Positions 34,301 through 45,751 of a DNA stretch of 64,000 nt are shown piece by piece (position 1 is the first letter of the stretch; each line of letters begins with the position of its first letter). The translations under genes were made by a program, and so were the position numbers. The stretch lies in assembly GCA_951217055.1 (NCBI GenBank), contig OX578286.1, forward strand, positions 4,504,033 to 4,568,032. The letters are read 5' to 3'. The notes below the pieces were generated by a model. That model worked only from the letters and a program-made list of their open reading frames with translations. It ran no database searches and was not told the DNA's origin. The stretch comes from Gerris lacustris. Its lineage: Eukaryota > Arthropoda > Insecta > Hemiptera > Gerridae.

Positions 34301-34364
34301 CACCGTGAACTAGTCGCTGGCATAATTATAAGAGTTAGCATGTTAAGAGTCACTCAGTTAGGAA

Positions 34365-34790
34365 AACGGTAACATGCGATCTTGTCTTCAGCGACATAGC
34401 GTCTATCGCTGGGTTACATGCGATGTGAACTCGTCCTCAGCAATAGAGCATCTATCGCTGGGTTACATGTAAACTCGTCCTTAGCGATGGAGCGTCTATC
34501 GCTGGGTAACATGCGATCTTGTCTTTAGCGACATAGCGTCTATCGCTGGGTTACATGCGATGTAAACTCGTCCTTAGCGATGGAGCGTCTATCGCTGGGT
34601 AACATGCGATCTCGTCTTTAGTGACATAGCGTCTATCGCTGGGTTACATGCGATGTAAACTCGTCCTTAGCGACAGAGTGTTTATCGCTGGGTTACATGC
34701 GATGTGAACTCGTCCTTAGCGACAGAGTGTCTATCGCTGGGTAACATGCGAACTCGTCCTCAGTGATAGTGCGTCTATCGCTGGTGTCGC
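34365..34790. repeat. 44/49-bp alternating tandem array
   Basis: The word 'tctatcgctgg' recurs at 34402, 34451, 34495, 34539, 34588, 34632, 34681 (with one change), 34730 and 34774, giving spacings of 49, 44, 44, 49, 44, 49, 49 and 44. Units also carry 'cgtccttagcga' or 'cttgtctttagcga'. The close 'gtgtcgcttctaggaaaa' resembles the sequence at 6515-6532. Non-coding. Confidence 0.88.
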
Positions 34791-36114
34791 TTCTAGGAAA
34801 ATAAGCTTTAAGTTTAAAGCTTTTGTTCCTGAAACCCTTCTGCACTCCAGATTTTTTTTCGTCTATATCGTCCGACAACCGTGATTAAATCTTTCATTAT
34901 TTCACCAGCTGGATAAGAAGTCCAGGTTTTGTCCAGCATGTATAAGAAAGCGTGGTTTTCGGCGTTCCTCATTTTCAATAATAATCACGGCAGCAGCAGC
35001 TATAAGTACCTACATCCTCTCGTCATACATCACAACTGACTTTGCCAATTGTAGTGTGGACGAATGAATTTTCTGTGTTGCCACCTGGCTTTGCCATTTG
35101 GTCTTACCAACTGGCATATTGCGCCATAGTGTGGACGCGACTTTAGAAACGTAGAGGCCAACTGCTGGAGAGTCTTTTAATCAGATCGACTCTTGGACCA
35201 CAACATCGATTGTCAGAAGTTCTATAAAGGTTGTACATTGTACATAGTACTGTAATACATAGTACCGGATCACTGGAAGACCAAATTATTGATTACAGTA
35301 TACATTTGTCTAATTGATATAGTATGTGGATCTTAAAGTGTATAATTATGAAACATTAATCCATTTTAATAACCATTTAGTCCGCTTGGAGCTCTGATAT
35401 CATTTTATATAAAATGTATAATTTCTACCAGTGAAATATAGTACTACAATCGTTACAAGTGATAACCTCCTATTAAATTCTAATTTCCTAGCATGATATT
35501 AATGTATGAGTGTCACATTTTTCATGTCTTTTTCTACGTGACGGCAATGTCTTCTGCCCCCCCCCCCCCCCCCCCCCCAAGGGCATATATCCATGTTAAT
35601 AAGAACAATGGAATAAATTACGTTCACGAATCATAAATTACATAGAATAGAGTTACACAAGCAACAATGTTCAACTATTAAATTAATCTTACATGAGCAT
35701 GAGACTAATACATTCTGCTCCTCACTAAATAATCTACCGAGTCGATAAACTAACACTATAACCGTCTGTGAAATATAGATAATTACTATAAGTGAATATA
35801 TAATACAGGCTTGGTTGTGTCACAATATATGAGCTTCTGTGCTGGTCGTGTCAATCATCATTGCGTTACAACCAGGGCTGCCAACTACACGGTAAGTGGA
35901 CGGTAATTAATTCATTACAAGTCGCAAATATACGATAATCTGCCAAAAAACGACCGATTAACAATAAAATTGTTAGAGCGTAACAAGCCAGATTTCTTAA
36001 CTAATTTATGCTAAATTCGTCGCTTTCGCTCCTCAATAATTCTGGGATGTTCGGTGAATCCCCTTTTCTAAATGTGAACATTTTTTCGTTAAACATAATC
36101 GAGCCTGAACAACT
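34791..36114. other. No gene; long poly-C tract
   Basis: A run of about 22 C lies at 35557-35578. The rest is AT-rich. Short frames (for example near 36008) have no recognisable features. Confidence 0.4.
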
Positions 36115-36425
36115 TTTTACTACGTTTTTATTAGCTTGCTTTCTTGTTTGTTTGTTTGTTTGTCCAGTACAAATCTTGCAATCGATTTTTAACTAACTTC
36201 CCGAGTAGCTAGATATTTGAAACTTTTAGAATAGCTCAGAACACGATGGCAATGCATTATTTTAATACTTTTAGCCATCTTTCAGCAGAATTTAATTCGT
36301 TTTCAGAAAATTTTGCTGTATGGAAAGTTAGTTCGGAAAAAATTCGCAAGTTATTTTATTTGTTTTGACATCTCCCATATTTACAATCTTCATTTTAACT
36401 GGTTTCATATTTGTGATTTTTTTTC
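36115..36425 (+). repeat. Dispersed repeat C, copy 3
   Basis: Same orientation and order as 11265-11580 ('agcttgctttcttgtttg', 'cagaacacgatg', 'catctcccatatttac'). Confidence 0.72.
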
Positions 36426-36426
36426 T

Positions 36427-36672
36427 ACGCATGCCCAGTCTAAAATGCGCCTACGTATCTCAGACTGGGCATGCGCAGAGACCAATGCTCGGCTCGTTTC
36501 CTCTGTTCGGTTCGGCAGTCTGGACATGGCTTAAAAAAGCGGGGACACACTTGAGCATTCGCCCCGAATGAGCATGCGTTTCCGTTCGGCTCGCCCTGTC
36601 CATTTCTTAAAGCAATTCGGGGCGAACGCATGCTCATTCGGGGGCGAATGCTCTAGTGTGTCTCCACCTTAA
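36427..36672. repeat. Two adjacent palindromic elements
   Basis: 36427-36482 has arms 'cgcatgcccagtct' and 'agactgggcatgcg'. 36535-36672 has arms with 'acacac(t)tgagcattcg' and 'cgaatgctctagtgtgt' plus inner 'gaatgagcatgcg' and 'cgcatgctcattc'. Both are compact hairpin-forming MITE-like sequences. Confidence 0.75.
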
Positions 36673-36807
36673 GAGATAACCATTGAATGACAGCGAAAAA
36701 GGAAAAGTAAACAAAGAAATAAATTAATTGACGTGTGACAACCAGGTTTGTTTACACTTGTGTCCTAGGTATCGGTTTAATTTTTCTGCATCTGTACTTC
36801 TTTACTT

Positions 36808-36960
36808 AAGGCCCCCATACACGGTCAAAATGTTTGAGAAAACATTTTGACCGTGTATGGGGCTGCTTGATGTTTGCGCAAACATGATGTTTGACGTGTA
36901 TGGCTTAAATTTGCCGGCATTAGGTTTGCGCAAATGTTTGATCGTGTATGGGGGCCTTTA
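36808..36960. mobile_element. MITE with ends 'aaggcccccatacacg'
   Basis: About 153 bp bounded by 'aaggcccccatacacg' and 'cgtgtatgggggcctt'. The interior repeats 'tttgcgcaaa' and 'cgtgtatgg' in both orientations. Non-coding. Confidence 0.8.
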
Positions 36961-37885
36961 TACACATTTTATATATATCGGCTCTGTTTTATAGCTATTT
37001 ATAGCTATTTTATCGCGAGGGGAAAAATGGCACTTTACTCACGAGGTACATACAATATTTTATCTCCAGTAGGGAGAAAATACACATTTTCATCCATTGC
37101 ACAGTTTTTATTATTATTTTAAATAAATAACAATAATTATTAGCTCTTTTAATAGCAGATATAAGAGATTCAATATTAGAAACAAATAAGAATTGGAATT
37201 AAACTCAAATAGAAGGTTATTTAGATGCAGGTTATAAACAATGAAAATCAAGGTCGAAAAAGCAGTGCCGCCAACCTGATTTCAACAACTTCATTACATT
37301 AGCCATTCATTTTGTACTATAAGTTGGCAATCCTTACTTTTTTGTCCTACTTTTACTTTTTCACCCTACTTTTGAGTTCAGAGAAGAAAATACTTACTTT
37401 AGTCCCCCTAAACTAATCCAAAATCATAACTTTTTCTCCCTACTGGAGATAAACAAACAAACACACAAACTTTTCAAAGAACAAGTTTCTGACATGAAGA
37501 ACTAACCTCAAGATAATTGAACTCACTACGCTCGTTCAATTATTAGGTTCTTTGAAAGGTGCAACATGGGATATAGATCCAGTAGATATTAATATTTCAC
37601 AAAAGACTCTTTTATTTAACTTGACTTGTAGGTAAAGTACAGAACTTTGGAATCCATTTTCCCCCTCTCTCTCTGAGTCCACAAGCCCGTAACACACATT
37701 ATTTCTGTTAACACTGTAAGTCAATCAAAAACACACAAAAGAGGAATGCAATGTGTAAATGGTTCAATTTTCCACACCATTATATCAAAAACTATTAACA
37801 TTTGCTCCCCCCCCCCTTCTTATACTAAAATATTTTATGTTCACAATTCGAAGGAAACCCCTTTTTACGTCAGGCTTCACGCACA
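36961..37885. other. No gene; scattered short inverted words
   Basis: 'tatctccagtagggagaaaa' (37061) is mirrored by 'tttttctccctactggagata' type sequence (37431), and 'aataattgaac' by 'gttcaattatt' (37514 and 37534), so 37060-37450 may be a small foldback. Nothing coding. Confidence 0.45.
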
Positions 37886-37889
37886 ACCA

Positions 37890-38322
37890 TTTTTACTTTC
37901 TCATATAAAGAGAAAGTGCTGTGATGTCGCTAAAATTCGATTTTGAGATTATGATGGATTTACACGTTTTGAGGGTCCTTGAGTCCAAAAAAGTTTTTTT
38001 TTTATTTTGACGAAATTAGGCTTACTTACATGGTCAGAAAAATCACACCCCGAGGTGAAATCAAGAAATTAATTTACTTCGAATCTCTGTAGAAAACGTT
38101 GGAAAAAATTATTTCTCAAAAACGGTTCCAATGTTTTTCTATTAAAAAATTCTAAAATGTAGTCCATTTAAATACGAATATAACGATATAAGCCGTTTTC
38201 CTGGAAAAAAAACTAGTTTCTGAGAAAATGCTTAAAACGCGGACTGAGAGAGGCCGGGTTCGATTCCCTGCCCAGAAGAAGTTATTATTATGATTAATTT
38301 TGTTGAAATGTTCAATAATAAT
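37890..38322 (-). repeat. Dispersed repeat D, copy 2 (inverted)
   Basis: It starts with 'tttctcatataaagagaaag', passes the T-arm-like 'ggttcgattccctgccc' at about 38256 and stops at the SINE insertion. The continuation 'acatacgaaaacta' with 'acactgggccaagtaatta' appears at 39724-39770, so SINEs and palindromes have been inserted in between. Confidence 0.65.
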
Positions 38323-38521
38323 TTTTCATTTTTTTTCTTTTGGGTTTTAGTCCCGATGCCAGGGGTTATTACAGGACTGGGGTTATCCGGCCACTTAACT
38401 CATCTAATCGATGAGATCATCAGTGTGAAACATGTCTTACCCTGCTGGGATTCGAACTCACAGCCGGGGTATAGACCTTGGTTTCAGAGTCAAGTGTGCT
38501 AACCCCTCGGCTACACCGGCC
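38323..38521 (-). mobile_element. tRNA-derived SINE with 10-bp target duplication
   Basis: The element reads on the minus strand. Its tRNA-like head has an A-box region 'tagccgaggggttagcac' and B box 'gagttcgaatccc'. The anticodon loop 'ctctgaa' resembles tRNA-Gln (CTG). The tail is A-rich (T-rich on plus, 38323-38340). CAATAATAAT flanks it at 38313-38322 and 38522-38531 as an exact target duplication. Length 199 bp. It is transcribed, if at all, by RNA polymerase III from the internal boxes and depends on a partner LINE. Confidence 0.85.
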
Positions 38522-38531
38522 CAATAATAAT

Positions 38532-39100
38532 TAATAGTATATTATGTTACAAGGCTGTGAAGTGAGTTTTTTCTTTACCGCGGCAATTACATTTACTGTC
38601 GAGCGAAGCGAGACAGTAAATATTGCCAAGGTAAAGAAAAAACACTTCAAAGTCGCGTAGCATATGCTATTTTTTCCGAGGTAGCAGACAATGAAAAAAC
38701 ATTAAATATTAATCACTAATCAATATATAATAATAACAAATATTAGTAAAAGAACTAAAAAACTTAAGACTTAAAAAAAGAAACCTTAAATAGGTTACAC
38801 TATAAGAAAAGATAAATAAAACGCATTGACATCTAGCGGATTTTTATCGTACTAGAAGCATTTCTACAAAGACTGCAGCACTACTAACGGAAGTTTTGAC
38901 AACTACCCGCCATAAAGAAAAAATCTTTTAGTGCCTAGGACGTAAAAGATTTTTTCTTTACAGCTAGGAGTAATGAAAAGATTTTTTAAGTCCACGTAAT
39001 GAAAAAATGGATTTTAGCTATGTTTTTTAGGCTTTAAAGTTACTATTTCACAGCCTACCACGGAAAAATTATATTAATATAATATTAAATTAAATTCAAT
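38532..39100. repeat. Palindromes in AT-rich sequence
   Basis: 38553-38655 has arms 'gttttttctttaccgcggca' and a near-complement ending 'ccaaggtaaagaaaaaac' around 'tgtcgagcgaagcgagaca'. 38905-38962 has 'aaagaaaaaatcttttag' and 'aaaagattttttcttta'. No gene is seen. Confidence 0.6.
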
Positions 39101-39109
39101 AATAATTAA

Positions 39110-39300
39110 ATGTACATATTTTACGGTGTTGGTAGTATTCATACTACGAAACGATTAATTTTTAATTTAACTCAAATTATAATTATTATTAACTACGGGA
39201 AACAGACAGAGAAAAATACACTCCAGCGCTGGGATTTGAACCACAGGCCTCTATATTTCCAGTATAGCGCTCTACCAACTAAGCTACGCAGGAGAATGAT
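39110..39300 (-). mobile_element. tRNA-like SINE copy
   Basis: On the minus strand a 73-base cloverleaf-like head is visible: 'tcctgcgtagcttagttgg' with the D-arm, an anticodon stem of ctata/tatag, B box 'ggttcaaatccc', and a 3' acceptor strand with one mismatch. The T stem pairs poorly. The same tail ('gtatttttctctgtctgttt') follows in a second copy at 39480-39720, so it is a SINE rather than a tRNA gene. Confidence 0.6.
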
Positions 39301-39467
39301 TTTCTCTGACGTTAATGATACCTTGACCCGAATTTAAGCTTTAAATTTTCTACAAATCTGAGAAGTCAACATTAATGACATAGAACTAGACCGAGAAATA
39401 ACGCTTATAATTATAAAGTACCCAATTAGTACCTGTACCTAGTGCAATCAATTAGAAATTCATATTT

Positions 39468-39723
39468 TACGGTTTTGGTAGTATTCATACTACGGAACGA
39501 TTAATTTTTAATTTAAATCAAATTATAATTATTATTAACTACGGGAAACAGACAGAGAAAAATACACTCCAGCGCTGGGATTTGAACCACAGGACCTAAA
39601 AGTTGGTAGAGCGCTATACTGGAAATATAGAGGCCTGTAGTTCAAATCCCAGCGCTGGAGTGTATTTTTCTCTGTCTGTTTCCCGTAGTTAATAATAATT
39701 ATAATTTAATTTAAATTAAAAAT
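39468..39723. mobile_element. Head-to-head fused tRNA-SINE pair (hairpin)
   Basis: Two SINE copies meet head to head: 39468-39596 on minus and about 39600-39723 on plus, joined in the tRNA head at 'cacaggacctaaaagttgg'. The shared arms include 'cactccagcgctgggattt' and the complement, giving a hairpin of more than 100 bp per arm. Confidence 0.7.
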
Positions 39724-40028
39724 GTACATACGAAAACTAACAAATGGAAAACACTGGGCCAAGTAATTATAAACTCGTATATAAGAAAGTTTGTCTGAGT
39801 TGTCTCGGACCAATTTTTTCTTTATTGATTTCCCCTTTAATAACTTTTTATCAAATTAAGCAATAACTAAACTTTTAATCCACTCAATGAGACCTTTAAA
39901 TCGATCTCATTTATTAGTATTAGATTATTTTAACTTTTTATAAATGACAGGGGGATATTGCTATGTATGCATTTTTTGAAATTCCATTTTCGAAATTTTT
40001 ATGTGAAAAAGAAAGTTGGAATAGTATC

Positions 40029-40219
40029 TATTTTTAGAATTTACACGTATAGACAACTCTATTTTTTGGAATTTACACGTATAGACAACTCTATTTTTGG
40101 AATTTACACGTATAGACAACTCTATTTTTGGAATTTACACTCATAGACAACTCTATGTTTGGAATTTACACGTATAGACAACTCTATTTTTGGAATTTAC
40201 ACGTATAGACAACTCTATC
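40029..40219. repeat. 31-bp tandem repeat, six copies
   Basis: The unit contains 'ggaatttacacgtatagaca' and 'actctattttt'. The word 'agacaactct' recurs at 40051, 40083, 40114, 40145, 40176 and 40207. Confidence 0.92.
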
Positions 40220-40986
40220 CGTGCTCATATTACTGTATAAAATTTTCAAATGTCATCTCCCGCATTAATTTATTTTCAATTAAATAACGTGAACGTGGCT
40301 AAGAAGTGATTCCTCGTATCTTTAAAATGTCAGGTTTACAGGAGGAACAAAAAACTATTTAAAAAATAAATTTACTTTAACTGACTAAGTTTTTTACGTG
40401 TTTTATAAATTTGTATAACATGCAACCGTTCTGAAACATTGGTAACTGTCAAATTATAACAGTTGATAAAATAATGTAGTTACGAGTTCTCACTATGTCT
40501 CTTCTTTAATACAATGCAACACATACGAGGTCTCACTTACGAATTAGCAGCTCATTTATGAGGTGTTACAACCAACCTTCACCAAAACACATACACCAGA
40601 AACATACACACGAGGTGTCACTACACCTGTCTATCATAGTTACAAGCTATCACATAACAAAATAGTTTGAAATCTGATTCGAGATGTCACGACTGCCCAT
40701 TTTCTATGTGAAGGATTTTTTTTTCACTCACGAGATATCGCATGTTCTTGCAGACAAGCCTCCCAAGGCCAATATAATGAAAACCTCAAAATCATCATTT
40801 TAGTAGTTTCGAGGTATCACTTCTTAGCCATCAATATAGTATTGATGCAAAAGTCCCTGTACTTAGGGCCTACCACGATCCTAACACGGCCCTGTATTAC
40901 ATATTACACACATGCTTTTTGTTGTATACACATGCAAGCTCTCCTCGGTGAGCTACTCGCATGGTATTCGGCAAGTTAATAGCATC
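40220..40986. other. No recognised feature
   Basis: No open frame of note; 'cgaggt' type words recur loosely (40525-40720). Confidence 0.35.
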
Positions 40987-41750
40987 AGGTTTGTTCCAAC
41001 AGAGCCTCGGACAGTTCTAGAACTATCTGGATCATGCGCACTATCAAAAGACCGTTGTCGGACGGTTCTGGAACTTTTTGTCTATTATCTAGGCGTTATT
41101 TGATTTCTATTTCGTTTGGGGTATATATATATGTGTCCTATATGGTAGATTGTACCTATACTTTGTTAGCACAAGCGGTTTTGGAGTTATTGGCATTTTA
41201 ATGTTTTTACTTCCATGAAAATGGGTATAAATACTGAGTTCTCTCTTGCTCACGTATTTAACTCCACAACATTTCATGGAAGTCATGTGTGGGATTTCCA
41301 CACCGGTACTTTTTATATGATTTTACAGTTAATGTTTTTAAAAAAAATGACAATTTATACAAACAAATTTTTAATTAGCAACTGAAACTAAAAGACAGGA
41401 TTGTTACGAGCCTGACGAATCTCAAATGTGAGAACGAAATGTAATCATTCAGAAATGACAGTGTGATAAATTTGTAACTTTGAAAACGATATGCCCTGAT
41501 GTGCAATAGAATATGTTTATAAGTAATTCATTTCTAAGTGAACATAAATAAAACAAGTGGAGAGATGAGAAGATGAAAACAAGAGATAGAGAGGTAACTT
41601 AAAGGTTGCAGTTCTGAAAGAGTTCTAAAACCGTTCCAACAGGCTCCTCTTTTTGAATCAGTCCTGAACCAGTCCTCATAGACGCATGCGCATTAAAAAA
41701 TCCTGAACTGGGTTTAGAACCGTTCTCGAATTGGCTGTTGGAACAAACCT
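40987..41750. mobile_element. TIR element with ends 'aggtttgttccaacag'
   Basis: Ends 'aggtttgttccaacag' and 'ctgttggaacaaacct' bound 764 bp. Subterminal words 'ggttctagaac'-like and 'catgcgcac/atgcgcatt'-like also occur in both halves. No coding capacity. Target duplication is unclear. Confidence 0.72.
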
Positions 41751-42093
41751 ATTGTATATTTCCGACTTGAGTTAGTAAACTGGGGGCGAGGAAGAAAATG
41801 AGCGGAGCTGTGCTTTATTATTCGGGTCAATGATTGGACGGACCCGCAGACCCCGTGCTGACTCGGCTACTTTACCTCCTAACCACTCCCCCCTCCTTTG
41901 TCTTGCAATAGTCATCAGTCATCAGCGTACCGCCATCTTATTCCAGTCTTAAATAACCGTAGTAGTGTTTAAAGCTCCAACAATGGATGTGGATTAGATT
42001 TGTACAGGAACCCGTTTACCCGTCAGTACGTCAGTCGTACCAAGGTATCAGTCATTTTTAATCAGACGCTCTTTTATTGAAGCGAACTTCTAG
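41751..42093. other. No recognised feature
   Basis: A GC-richer patch around 41800-41890. No frame or repeat identified. Confidence 0.35.
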
Positions 42094-42353
42094 CATTCAA
42101 TAAAGTATGCATCCTGTCTGTCTGTCTGTCCGACTGTCGGTCTGTCTATTTGTGTGTAATGTTTTCATGTCCGACGATAACTTGAGTAAAAGTTGACCGA
42201 TTTTGTTGAAATTTGGTATACATTAAAACAGTGAAGGTGTTGTTTGGAATTCAAAAACAGATTTCATCAACAGATATGTTGATGAAACATATGTAAATAT
42301 GTGTGATATGTTGATATGTTGATGTTTTTTTGTTTTTTTTTTTTTCTTTGATA

Positions 42354-42593
42354 AAAGACATCTCAAACAACAACACTACCACAGCTATATCAGAACACGC
42401 ACACAACACTAAACACAAATTAGACACAGATAAATATAATATTTTACACACTGAAAAACACCACCAAAAACGACTTACACTGGAAATGTTATACATAAAA
42501 TCAAATACAAACAACATAAACTTGATACAAGACACCAATAAATTAAGCAACATTTACACAAATATTATATATAATACAAATAAAAATAAATAA
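42354..42593 (+). pseudogene. C-terminal remnant of a Penelope-type polyprotein
   Basis: About 75 residues after a T-rich stretch read TAISEHAHNTKH, then LHTEKHHQKRLTLEMLYIK and DTNKLSNIY. This pattern (A-x-x-x-H ... H, then K-R-x-x-L-E-x-x-Y-I, then D-x-x-x-L-S-x-I-Y) matches the end of the GIY-YIG endonuclease region of Penelope-like retroelements, which nicks target DNA. The catalytic GIY-YIG pair itself and all of the RT are upstream of the break and absent, so it is non-functional. The methionine at 42330 is incidental. Confidence 0.65.
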
Positions 42594-42785
42594 TTCAAAA
42601 TGTTTTATTATATAGGTATGTAAATTATAATAAATATAAAAATTCTTTACAAAAAAAATTCAAGAACAGCTAAAAACAAATCAAAATGTTTACCAATATT
42701 ATTTGGTAAGACATTTATTGCCTAATTTCTTAATTGCTTTTTTCATTTAACTAATTTCTCTAAATTTATAGTATTCTACCATTGG

Positions 42786-42826
42786 AAACACTGATGAAGC
42801 TCAGGTTGCCTGGGAGAAACCTTTGT
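42786..42826 (+). ncRNA. Possible hammerhead-like core in Penelope terminal region
   Basis: 'ctgatga' is followed by a short hairpin (ctcagg/cctggg, loop ttg) and 'gaaac', the order of the conserved hammerhead core. Penelope-like terminal repeats are known to carry small hammerheads. Stem I and the cleavage triplet could not be made out by eye, so this is weak. Confidence 0.3.
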
Positions 42827-42889
42827 GAAATAAAATAAAAAAGAAATTAACAACGGACTTTTATTCCAAACAACACCTTCACTGTTTAC

Positions 42890-45751
42890 CAGAGCATATT
42901 TTAACATATTAACTGGGCGACACTAATGTCGCCCAGTGCTAAGGTTTTGTCGCCTAGTGACTAGAGGTAGTGCCGGCAGTTTTTTTTATGCCATAAATAA
43001 AAAAATTACAATCATTCAAAATTATTTTTGTTACCAGGGTTTTAAAAAGAAGTGACACTTTGACAATTCTGAGCAAACCTTTATGCCCAAAATTTATTTT
43101 CCAGTTTTTGATCTAGCTAGTGCTTTATTTTAATGCTGAACATCTATACAATAAGAATATGCACGTGCGTCGCGGGATTTTAAAGTTTTACTGTTTTTTA
43201 TAAATTTTTAAACAAGAAAAGTGAAGTTGTTTAGTCACAATAGTTACCGGAATTTTCTTCACCTTACCGACTTGCAAAATGATATTTACCACCTGGAAAC
43301 CGTCACACAGACTCAAACCAATATTATTTTCTACTAAGGACATTACTTACATTGGTTTTAATTTGTGAAAAAATTCATTCATTATACATTTGTCACGATA
43401 GTTACCTAAAGTCCCTTTAATTAAAGTTCCTGGCCAAGTTTTTGCAACAAAATTTTTTGTTAGCTAATTAGATTTTATTTCCTACACATAAGTCATTGTT
43501 TATATAGTGTAGGTAAGTTGGTAAATCCTTGATCGATGTTTAAAAAAAAAAAACTTATGTTAATTTAATTGTTTTAGTAAATATCGTGACACGTAGTGTG
43601 CTGGGTGACTAATGTGACATCTATCTTGTTCCTGGGTAACTATCGTGACAAATGTCGTGTTCCTCTAGAGTTGGGTATGATAAAATAATTAAAGGGAGAT
43701 TTTCAAAAAAAAGTGACACTGACAATTCTGAGCCAACTAGTGCTTTATTTTGATGCTGGACTTCTATACAACAGGATTAGGTATGTATGCGAACAGTAAC
43801 TATCGTGACATAAACTAAAACTTGGCGGTTAAACCGCCCTAATGTATTAATGCTTTCAAAGGAAAGCATAAGTTTTCTGTAAACTTCTGGGGTATTCTTA
43901 AAAAATATGCAACAGCTTTAAATGCATTTTTACTGGTCTTATATTACTTTGCTTTGTATAAGTTTCATCGCACACCTATTACCCTAATTTTGAACCACAT
44001 CCCGTCTTTCAATCTTCCCCAAATTTCGCACATGGAAACCATTTAGGTGAAGAATACAGAAACCAAAAAAAAAAAGTTGAAAATAAGACCATTTTTAAAA
44101 AAACTGGTCTTATTTTCAACATTTTGCTTCCGAGCTTACTGAAGGTAACGGAATCATTGTGTTCACTTTTGAGAACTCAAAATCCGTTTTCAGACATCAG
44201 GGAACATTTTTGGGCTCGTGTCTGTCTGTCTGTCGGTCTGTGTCCGCAAATTATGAAACGTACGACGATAACTTGAGTAAATGTCAACCGATTTTGATGA
44301 AATTTGGTAGACATGTTCATTTTACTAATGCCTAGGACGAGTTCGTTGGACAACGTTATCCGTCCAAGCGTTCACTAGCAATGCTCGCGTGACCGTGAAC
44401 TTCAAATTTAAAATTGGTTTAGGTCAGGAAAAAATGTAACTTCATCTATTCAATGAGACAAACATTTTTTTCAGCAGTTTTTAAAAATGGCCCCATGATT
44501 TTTGAAGAGAATTGTTGTGTGACCGAGGCTTACTTCAGAAGACGCGGAGACGAACTTTTGGTTATAAAGGAATGATTCTGTTAACTGCAAAGCACTGAAA
44601 TCCCACCCTTCAGTCAAACGGCGCAGCTAAATTCTTGGTAACTGTTGTGACGTAACTATCGTGACCGATTGCTGGGGCCAGCCTTTTTATTAAACTCCCG
44701 ACAAATTACATCGAAATAAGAAAGAAATTATGTTTAGTATCACAAACTACATTATATTTCCTATCTAGGCTCATAGTTAGAAAGTCAAAGAAAAATATTT
44801 TTTGAGCATGGTAACTAAGGTACAAGGGGTTGGGACGTAACTATCTTGTCCTTTTAGAATATATATATTTAAATTTCTCTTCCCTAAAAAGGATATTCAA
44901 GAATCTGACCACACCGAAATGATGAATTTCAACTGTAGAAAAATGTTTGTAGGGTTGTAGATTTTTTAATTATAAGGAGTGCAAGTAATCAAATTTTTCA
45001 ACTCGGGAACAGTGAAAGTGTCACTTTTTTGAAAATGACCCACTACTTATTAGAAATCCGTGACAGTAAAGTGATATGTTATCACTTAATTACTGAGCCC
45101 AGAGCCCAGCTGGAGCAAGGCTAGGACTGCAATTAGGTGACTTCCAAGAACGGAATTATATGCGCAGAAGCGGGCTAAGTCAGCTGGCAGCAGTAATAGC
45201 GGGATTTAATTTAAAATGCTTTACTGTATTTATTTAATAGAACCTAGTTCAGCTAAATTTCAAACCTGTTACAAGCAATGGTTTTTTTTACAATAAAAAA
45301 CTGTTTTCTTTAAATCATAATAAGTAATTGTTTTTTATTCATTTGTAAAAATTTTGTTTAAATTTTTTGTTTGTTTAAACAAATATTCGTTTAAATTTTG
45401 TTTAAATTTTTTGTTTTGATCTTGAAGAATGCCATATGCTGTAATTTCTAACTCTTTATAAAACTATTTGTTATTACAACAGCACTTCACTTAGTTAAGT
45501 TACATTTAAAAAAACCTGTATTTAGTGAAATAACATAAAGTAAATAATTTTTATCTTCCTTTAAGCTGTGGATTTAGTTTTTCCCTAATAAACTAATTTA
45601 AGAGGTTCAATTAGTTAAAAAAAAATAGCTTAAAGTTGCGTTTTTAAGCTTTGAATTTTCCAAAATTTTCCGGGGGAGGGCCCCCGGACCCCCCCCCCCC
45701 CCCACAAGTCCTAGTTTGTCGCCCAGTAACAATTCCTTAAAATATGCTCTG
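42890..45751. mobile_element. hAT-like non-autonomous DNA transposon, 8-bp TSD
   Basis: Ends CAGAGCATATTTTAA and TTAAAATATGCTCTG are exact 15-bp inverted repeats; subterminal 'actgggcgaca' continues the pairing. CTGTTTAC at 42882-42889 and 45752-45759 is an exact 8-bp target duplication. End sequence and duplication length fit the hAT superfamily. No transposase frame exists in 2862 bp. A partial foldback of family G (about 44107-44470) is nested inside, and a poly-C tract lies at about 45689-45703. Confidence 0.85.

Larger units (their letters stand above)
42226..42887 (+). mobile_element. Penelope-like element fragment with inverted ends
   Basis: 'aaacagtgaaggtgttgttt' at 42227 and its complement 'aaacaacaccttcactgttt' ending at 42887 bound the piece. 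Inside is the C-terminal part of a Penelope-type protein and a tail with 'cactgatgaagctcagg'. Inverted terminal duplications of this sort are known for Penelope-like elements. The reverse transcriptase is missing. Confidence 0.65.

Noticed and set aside
38436..38521. Functional tRNA-Gln gene
   Set aside because: Part of a 199-bp element with A-rich tail and target duplication, so a SINE head.
39200..39300. Functional tRNA gene
   Set aside because: One acceptor mismatch, a poorly pairing T stem and a shared SINE tail in a second copy argue for a tRNA-derived SINE.
42251..42553. 100-residue minus-strand frame
   Set aside because: It lies opposite the Penelope-like remnant, whose frame matches a known family.
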